Source of the DNA: Psoroptes ovis
Lineage: Eukaryota; Arthropoda; Arachnida; Sarcoptiformes; Psoroptidae
Assembly (NCBI GenBank): GCA_002943765.1
Contig: PQWQ01000024.1
Location: 64,501 to 128,500 of the forward strand
Direction: 5' to 3'
DNA length: 64,000 bases
Shown here: positions 61,701-64,000 of the stretch, piece by piece
Numbering within the stretch: the stretch's first letter is position 1
How the letters are laid out: each line of letters opens with the position of its first letter
Notes under the pieces: model-generated
What the model was told of the DNA's origin: nothing
The model's input: only the letters and a program-made list of their open reading frames with translations
Database searches by the model: none
Made by a program: the position numbers and the translations under genes

Positions 61701-63849
61701 ATTTTACATGATTTCAATTTGCATTCATTCGGTCATCTGAGAGAAATTGAGTTTTATTTCAGTGAAGTATTACATAGAAAAATGATCATCATTAAGTTAT
61801 TAAAATTCAATGTTCAATAATTTTTCGTATTTACAAAATGAAAAATTTGGGCCAAATTTTTAATGTGAAATTGTGATCATTTCATTTGAAATAAAAACAT
61901 TTCGCTGGACATTATCAAATAAAAGTTAAGAATTTAAATCACGAAATCATTCATTCATTTTCGCAATTTTGATCATCCAAGACAGATGTTTTTCGATTTA
62001 TTATTACGTTGTCCGGAAAGTTCTTGCCGATTTTCATGAACAACTTTATCGGATTAAGCTGAATGAACTTTTCGGACAACAGCATAATATTTTTCGATTT
62101 ATTATTCATAAAAATTATTTAAAAAATTATCAAATCGAATGTTGACCCAAAGGCTCATATGCAATCAATAAATATTTATTTTTTGCAATGACATGCAATG
62201 AATATATGTGTTTGTTCATGTAAGGTGATAAATATTATTTGCGAATTGATTTATGATTCGATAAACAAAATTCAAAGATCTTCAATAAATACACACGCAA
62301 TGGATTTATAATTATTTTTACTCATTGACTCATTCGATTCATTTAGTATTCGATTTGTTTACACTTTTAAATTGCAGTTTATTATTAATTCATTTACAAA
62401 AAAATGATTGATAATTAAAGAAAATGCGATTTTAAACGAATGTAAATGTGTTTGAAACTTGTCTCATTCTTTGAACAAAGTGTTTCCATAATTAGTCGCT
62501 GAATCAATTGAATGAATTTGATTTCATCATACAAGATTTCAAGTTTTAATTCAGAGTTTTAAAATTAATTTTCATATTTTTCAAGTTGGTTTTCGTAGTT
62601 TTGAATGCAATTTTGAACAGTGAAATTACGAAATTCAATTTTAAAACTACGAAATTTAATTTTAAAACAACGAATTAAAACTTGAAACCCTGTAATGAAA
62701 ATCAAAAATAAAAATCATTGATTATTGATTTTGATTGATTCGAATTCAAATTGAATATTTCGAATCGAATTCAAAATGAATGAATGAAATCTCAGCTGTT
62801 CTACGCGTACAAATGAAACACATTGTACAAATTCACATTGTTTTTCATTAAATAAGACAACATTTGGAGGTCATCACTTCATCGAACCACCACACACACA
62901 CACAGTTACATTGTATTGTTTTGGCCTAAATTCTCATTATTATTATTAATCAAATAATTGCAACAAACCAAAAAGGTTTACACATTTTTGTTAAAATAAA
63001 TGCAGCAGACTATTGTTTTGTTTCGATTTATGAATTCACAAATACAACTCTTTTCGAATTTGATTCATGTGATTCCTGATCAACATGTAATCATTGAATA
63101 TTTATGAAGTAATCAATCAGGAAAGGAGAAACAGTTCCTTTAAACCTCTCAAACTGAATCAAAAACTCAAAATATCGAATGGAATAATATCGATCAAATC
63201 GAATCAAACAAATCATTCCAATAATTCAATTACTCAATGAATGAATGGCGAAATTGACAAATGACAAAATAAGAAATAAAATTAAGAAAAATAAAGGATA
63301 ATAACATACCAAACGATACCAACAAGGTTGATTACGTCTTGTGAATGATTCGTCCATAATATCATCCAATAGTAGAAAACTTGATTGAAACATTTCCATA
63401 CACCAACCCAATAATCGTGCATTGTTCATTTTTGATTCAAATTCATTATCATTCATTGAATTATTTGAATTATTATTATTATAATCAATATTCGATTGTA
63501 ATGATAATGACAACAATAAACGATATGATATCACTAATAATAGACCACGATTCAATTTACCATTTGTTACATTGTATAATAACATATGACGGCACCAATC
63601 ATTGATTATGGATGTATTTGGAAATTTTGGATTATCATCGATCATCATGCCCATTATCGTTGTTTGTTCATCATTATTTTTACGATGATTATTATCATCA
63701 TCATAATGATAATCATTACATAATTGTTTCAAGATAATATCATTGAAATATTTACGAAATTCAATCAATTCATGATGGCGAATCTGTTTAGCCATAGTTT
63801 CATTGGAAAACAACAAATCTTCATCATCATTACGTTGAACATTGGCCAT
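40771..63849 (-). CDS. FPPS: Farnesyl diphosphate synthase, two exons 21.8 kb apart
   Basis: Prenyltransferase of the mevalonate pathway, condensing isopentenyl diphosphate with dimethylallyl and geranyl diphosphate. Exon 1 (63310-63849) encodes 180 residues with YNVTNGKLNRG (substrate-binding Lys/Arg) and the first Asp-rich motif in SFLLLDDIMDESFTRR. It ends at CWYRL with donor GTATGT. Exon 2 (40771-41508) starts after TATGATAG with PTVGMKACND, exactly the next family segment, and carries the second Asp-rich motif QIQDDFLD and GKIGTDIRDGKCTW. Both ends are phase 0, giving 425 residues, longer than usual because of an Asp/Asn/His-rich insert near residue 50 and an Asn run before the first motif. 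Residues -5 and -4 before the first Asp are Ser and Phe, where Phe-Phe is usual. The open frame extends 24 codons upstream but from a TTG, so the ATG at 63849 is taken as start. Confidence 0.9.
42473..43669. mobile_element. Non-autonomous hAT transposon with 8-bp target duplication
   Basis: A 1197-bp element with perfect 19-bp terminal inverted repeats (TAGAGCTTTCAATACCGGG at the left, its complement at the right). It is flanked by an exact 8-bp direct repeat TCTGTGTG at 42465-42472 and 43670-43677. An 8-bp duplication and a terminus fitting the YARNG pattern are typical of hAT elements. Subterminal regions (about 42480-42595 and 43580-43655) are dense in ATACCGG/CCGGTAT words, probable transposase-binding repeats. 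The interior is AT-rich and has no ORF above about 60 codons, so it must depend on a transposase from elsewhere. A 14-bp word CCTAAGGGCTACTT recurs inside (about 42758 and 43077). The intact duplication suggests a fairly recent insertion into the FPPS intron. Confidence 0.9.
43863..44001. repeat. CAGGG-terminus foldback element, copy 4
   Basis: The left end is diverged (CATGGTTTCAAATTTTATTT); the right end reads AACTTGAAACTCGG followed by TA. The internal units TTCGTAGTTTTCAAGTTGAT and TTCAGAGTTTTAAATGCAAT match copies 1 and 6. It lies 194 bases beyond the hAT element. Confidence 0.72.
45501..45619. repeat. CAGGG-terminus foldback element, short copy 5
   Basis: A 119-bp copy, CAGGCTTTCAAGTTTTAATT to ACTTTAAAACCTG, flanked by TA on both sides. 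It has fewer internal units per arm than copies 1, 3 and 6, indicating that unit number varies between copies. Confidence 0.8.
46273..46351. repeat. Mariner-like miniature element, subfamily B
   Basis: The left end has drifted (TTGATTGTCCAAAAAGTTTC); the right end is ACTTATCGGACAACCTAA. The centre ATATCGTAGAGAATTTTG matches the copy at 22560, confirming subfamily B as a real lineage. Confidence 0.75.
47258..47338 (-). repeat. Mariner-like miniature element, subfamily A
   Basis: Reverse-orientation copy starting TTAAGTTGTCCGAAAAGTTT, then GGCCGATTTTCATAAACAAC, then GATTAAGCCGAATGAAC. The right end is degraded to TTTTTGGATAACCAAATAA. Confidence 0.78.
47950..48034 (+). repeat. Mariner-like miniature element, subfamily A
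   Basis: TTAGGTGGTTGTCCAAAAAG start, CGGCTTAATCGAATAGAGTT arm, CATGAAAATCGGCCAAAAC arm, AGGACAAGTCTAA end with TA flanks. Confidence 0.8.
48667..48750 (+). repeat. Mariner-like miniature element, subfamily A
   Basis: TTAGCGCTATCCGAAAAGTT start, CGGCTTAATCCGATAGAGTT arm, GAAAATCGGCCAATAC arm and an end reading CGGACAATGCGAA. Both outermost ends are diverged but still complementary to each other (AGCGCTATCC / GGACAATGCG). Confidence 0.76.
50468..50551 (+). repeat. Mariner-like miniature element, subfamily A
   Basis: The left end is partly lost (ATGCTGTTGTCCGAAAAGTT); it has the CGGCTTTGTCAAATAGAGTT arm and the right end AACTTTCCGGACAATCTAA followed by TA. Confidence 0.77.
50780..50861 (+). 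repeat. Mariner-like miniature element, subfamily A
   Basis: TTAGGTTGTCTTAATAGTTA start, CGGCTTGATCAAATAGAGTT arm, GAAAATCGACCAAAAC arm, CCGGACGACCCTAA end. The left arm is more diverged than the right. It lies 230 bases from the previous copy. Confidence 0.77.
51918..57239 (+). CDS. GLD2: GLD-2/TENT2-like cytoplasmic poly(A) polymerase, very long, intronless
   Basis: One uninterrupted frame of 1773 residues inside the FPPS intron, on the opposite strand. Cytoplasmic GLD-2 enzymes lengthen mRNA tails in germ cells and neurons. Residues 1-900 are disordered, rich in Asn, Asp, Ser, Gln and His. The nucleotidyltransferase core starts near 903: GSSLTSLGSNRSDIDLCM at 957-974 supplies the first two catalytic carboxylates (Asp970, Asp972). 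VPILKFYDHNHIEVNLNLN follows, where the third carboxylate is expected but Asn1035 is found. KLWAQKNGINCAYFKSLSSY and QPPILPSF continue the domain. A low-complexity insert of about 560 residues splits it. The PAP-associated part resumes at about 1678 (SLFSMFIDYYS, YVISVRTGQ, FICIEEPFNNTNTSHSV). Order and motifs fit GLD-2/TENT2 better than TENT4 or TUT4/7. A poly(A) signal lies at 57407-57412. Activity is uncertain because of Asn1035. Confidence 0.88.
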   Translation: MNNNESTFINDNNNELLSFSTTKNDPRLLNNGEMNLINLNMNQLQMHSAFNIIDDDHDDQHRYIDNGNGENVKYHPNNAAKQQRKAKNKTNKRKICGKKSNSNHNQNNRLTSILIQDNNVNHVVNDDDNIIDDVNDNHKYNLINYHVDNQLLSQQSQQQQQQQLLETSIESNQMSNTDECCHINQINNIDSMDSRHHHYSTTTTDCLNSAKQSLVIIDDLDLKASFDDNDNNECHMTTTTTTNEMMNNSKSSDSKCSKLANNNKNDSKVSAKSSKSKSKCKTTATINSSCSISTSSATPSSSCCQMINDNDDHHQQQQQQNNHNRGGHNGGHRNRRQPSSKIRRDHRHHQQQQQKSAITSSASSSVAIVDCQQKQSTKTASDSPSPPPRRLHPSNQQSNRHYQRQKSKPPVSSLSSTIPASSTTGTKSIIIKIMNTNTTNTTNTSTIHLNNNHNGGISHNCATHDDNTGGGGGGGDDDDDGGICENSFTNDNQMVNNVNIIDSSSNNQNQQNGNNLKIDNVISMAIENNENNNDDDDDNINESTNVNDDEKSLIICENKNNTAIINTSATTATTTSPTTEINNSSSNNTDTMIISNNIGNIENDYIIDNLNHINNQNSNHTKNNFKINNNNNNKSTKFSNRKKLKSFKSSSKTTTNHRKCCEYNYNDNDINIIKLLDNHHHHHHYHNQNNFNFNDPKINFNNPIIMPSTTTITSPSTTSSKISDLIPVLGTNNNEIFQLKTVQPQLINNDNNNQSQLHQQHQQRFHQSKTLSIDPNQFLQSISLNNYVINMMDNNNNDDDGDGDDYNYINDYDVDDCNFNDDHQLLNHMTIDNNNNNNFDEIMMMKKQKQISDELPFLTTNHDHHQNNNENNMINKQSMNKSNQSTKMQNTNKQIVDDDEQYRQQKWLDTTMSNMLLKTYVYLKQPKLLLDYKRTIQDLITRYLAMIMEEKFKIFLIGSSLTSLGSNRSDIDLCMVIYDRRGQVDERYQNRVYAEHKLSKIRTILESFGIAYDSKVIRANVPILKFYDHNHIEVNLNLNKLVTVQNTLLLMHCCSLDSRVAPFLFTIKLWAQKNGINCAYFKSLSSYALSLMAIFFLQNVCQPPILPSFDHILELIKQSTKIYSNFYSNNHYKNDSKFNFKSNRSTSQSKLNNNKYQQDSVLRQLYVTTSADYHHHRNSNSNANNHRQQNFIILPPPPPPPSTFSSLDSPLLSPPPSSFHYSKNVPRNISRVSLVPDLNYHQRLQRQQQQQQKSPMNCCGSQGSSIASDSFESSEPSSSSCSSPLNDLECINSNCIDLISPQPQQQQQQSFIAEQKLMMNNDNNSNIEQHSNEIQMNLHFSHNVPAVLAMKYATQQSCLAQQQQQQLKSNLATATSPTQHQNGPNQAAIVNSDNDDNCDVQMMINKTKNNTNNPMRSTLDNNNGDIMTSSSWLDMKYFSYYYYYFFQQQSLILSQSAVMPVDYQQNHGKINDDDCDHHHHVDVYANNGGSTSSSNGCNKDCSYRSSPITPSSSSSSSSSSSTTDSGFYHNNHLNNNNSHSNNNCQFDHTLYDRLSLLNLSPSPPPAQNQSITNDYDHHQKYWPLYKSDFSSSDESLYNATGVFAAAGAITTTSNNDSTDFENINKISSSTCSTPSSSSLSTASSLSASTSSSMMPPAAKSKISTNEFGNQFKSPNKQSMGSLFSMFIDYYSNQSIYDYVISVRTGQLMKRTDPIFARNPNTSMDTFICIEEPFNNTNTSHSVHNDFMFNFILKSFGWTKDLLLKMKMDRDDFI
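57700..57782 (+). repeat. Mariner-like miniature element, subfamily A
   Basis: TTAGATTGTCCGAAAAGTTC start, CGGCTTATTCAATAGAG arm, CATGGAAATCGGACAGAA arm, GGACAATCTAA end. Confidence 0.8.
58028..58110 (+). repeat. Mariner-like miniature element, subfamily A
   Basis: TTAGGTTGTCCGAAAAGTTC start, CCGATTAATCAATCGAGAGT arm, GAAAATCAGCCAGAACTTTC arm, CGGACAGTCTAA end with TA flanks. It resembles the 35557 copy in its CCGATTAATC/CCTATTAATC arm, so these two may be sister copies. Confidence 0.82.
58590..60415 (-). mobile_element. Long-armed DNA transposon relic with DDE/SWIM transposase remains
   Basis: An about 1.83-kb element. Two 369-bp inverted arms (58617-58985 and 60032-60400) differ at only about four positions by eye. 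The outermost 25-30 bases are more diverged: GGGTTTCC on the left, GGTTACCC on the right as written. Arms open GCGGCCCCTGGAAAAAAATC. The centre holds a decayed minus-strand gene (listed separately). Long near-identical arms with a SWIM-type zinc finger recall Mutator-like elements, but the preceding protein segment (VTKIRWPVEAVHGVIAQKYK) looks like DDE_Tnp_4-type transposases found with SWIM fingers in many arthropods. I could not define a target-site duplication. It lies in the FPPS intron, downstream of the GLD-2-like gene. Confidence 0.8.
59172..59968 (-). pseudogene. Transposase C-terminal part with SWIM zinc finger, frameshifted
   Basis: The first frame, from about 59968, reads MMPALKGQRNQLTTTESN, then FVTKIRWPVEAVHGVIAQKY and ACYLVNNFCKRYTSD, matching the last strand and helix of DDE_Tnp_4-type catalytic domains. 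Near a 7-base T run at 59635-59641 the homology moves to another frame (NTWSNDLADFPQFSLELL, FFTGSYQLSQSITYLGEML). There is an in-frame stop at 59424-59426. After it comes HYCTCAIGNRTIGSCSHV, a CxC-x9-CxH SWIM zinc finger, and an acidic end with DHSGPIVFDDDESD. One frameshift and one nonsense codon, plus the missing N-terminal catalytic part, make it inactive. It is flanked by the long inverted arms and is part of the element. Confidence 0.78.
60521..60602 (-). repeat. Mariner-like miniature element, subfamily A
   Basis: Reverse-orientation copy starting TTAGGTTGTCCGGAAAGTGC and containing GATTAAGCCGAATGAAC. The right end reads TTCGGACAACCTACC, with the final AA changed. It starts about 105 bases beyond the long-armed transposon. 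Confidence 0.8.
60947..61032 (+). repeat. Mariner-like miniature element, subfamily A
   Basis: TTAGGCTGTTGTCCGAAAAG start, CGGCTTAATCAAATAGAGTT arm, AAAAATCGGCCAAAAC arm, TTCGGACAACTCTAA end with TA flanks. One of the best-preserved copies. Confidence 0.85.
62003..62087 (-). repeat. Mariner-like miniature element, subfamily A
   Basis: Reverse-orientation copy with left end TTACGTTGTCCGGAAAGTTC, inner arms TTGCCGATTTTCATGAACAA and GATTAAGCTGAATGAAC, and right end TTCGGACAACAGCATAA. Its left inner arm has the TTGCCG form of subfamily B, so it looks like a mosaic of A and B. Confidence 0.8.
62532..62692. repeat. CAGGG-terminus foldback element, copy 6
   Basis: A 161-bp copy with right end AACTTGAAACCCTG plus TA and left end CAAGATTTCAAGTTTTAATT. 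Three internal units are visible in the right arm (AAAACTACGAAATTTAATTT types), one more than in the left, so the arms are unequal. Confidence 0.78.
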
Positions 63850-64000
63850 CTTTTTACGATGAATTGAATTGAATTTGTATGAATATGATTTGTATGATTG
63901 GAAAATATTGAACTGAATCAATTTTCGAAATTTTTAAATCCACAAAACAATTTAAAATTCAACCACACATACATGCATATAACCTCAAGGTAAAATCACA

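Larger units (their letters stand above)
41509..63309. other. 21.8-kb FPPS intron holding a nested gene and many transposons
   Basis: The intron runs from donor GTATGT (63304-63309) to acceptor TAG (before 41508). It holds the GLD-2-like gene (51918-57239) on the opposite strand, a hAT element, a long-armed transposon relic, eleven mariner-like miniature elements and three foldback elements. Apart from these, I see no coding sequence in 41.5-51.9 kb or 57.2-63.3 kb; the remaining ORFs are under 95 codons and featureless. A 14-bp perfect hairpin of TTTG/CAAA units with a 2-base loop lies at 49353-49382. Confidence 0.85.

Noticed and set aside
40771..63921. Two FPPS halves as two separate broken genes
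   Set aside because: The halves join at consecutive conserved residues, in the same phase, with a canonical donor and acceptor. No duplicated segment exists between them. One gene with a long intron explains the data better.
63850..63921. Mitochondrial presequence on FPPS
   Set aside because: The 24 upstream residues are basic and free of acidic residues, but the frame begins with TTG; no ATG lies upstream in the window, so the ATG at 63849 was used.
1..64000. tRNA genes, rRNA, CRISPR arrays
   Set aside because: I looked for GTTCRA-type T loops with a matching acceptor stem, and for regularly spaced direct repeats. None met the criteria. The many TTGATTGATT-type runs are simple low-complexity sequence, not spacer arrays.

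Overview
The window looks like nuclear DNA from a small AT-rich animal genome, most likely an arthropod. Short GT-AG introns, long Asn/Asp/Ser/Gln homopolymers and the gene set (cation-chloride cotransporter, DAPK, TIPIN, KXD1, TMEM65, GLD-2-type poly(A) polymerase) are metazoan. An acariform mite is my best guess; this is inference from overall style, not from a diagnostic gene.

Bases 1-17.6 kb are gene-dense: a TMEM65-like mitochondrial membrane protein (+), a KXD1/BORC subunit (-), an 11-exon Na-K-Cl cotransporter (-), a TIPIN/Swi3 replication-fork protein (+) and the 3' two-thirds of a DAPK1-type kinase (-). The DAPK gene runs on to 27.5 kb. Its ankyrin repeats lie on near-perfect 33-codon exons, and a long exon in its 7.6-kb intron may be an alternative first exon that omits the kinase. 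From 27.5 to 36.9 kb I see only repeats. At 37-42 kb lie a small secreted-protein gene (+), an ALDH1/2-type aldehyde dehydrogenase (-) and the 3' half of a farnesyl diphosphate synthase (-). The 5' half of that synthase lies at 63.3-63.8 kb. The 21.8-kb intron between the halves contains a complete, intronless, opposite-strand gene for a 1773-residue GLD-2/TENT2-like nucleotidyltransferase.

The second half of the window is rich in small DNA transposons. There are 19 copies of an 80-88 bp mariner-like inverted-repeat element in two subfamilies, all right of 18.7 kb. There are 6 copies of a 120-160 bp foldback element with CAGGG-like termini. One 1197-bp non-autonomous hAT element has a perfect 8-bp target duplication. 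One 1.8-kb relic has 369-bp, nearly identical inverted arms around a frameshifted transposase-SWIM-finger gene. Two further hairpins (30.24 and 32.25 kb) stand alone.

The strongest leads are: (1) the nested gene pair FPPS/GLD-2; (2) an Asn in the GLD-2-like protein where the third catalytic carboxylate is expected; (3) Ser instead of Phe five residues before the first Asp-rich motif of FPPS, a position known to control product length; (4) a possible kinase-less DAPK isoform. Exon boundaries were worked out by hand from GT/AG sites and reading-frame continuity; all spliced reading frames close without stops.
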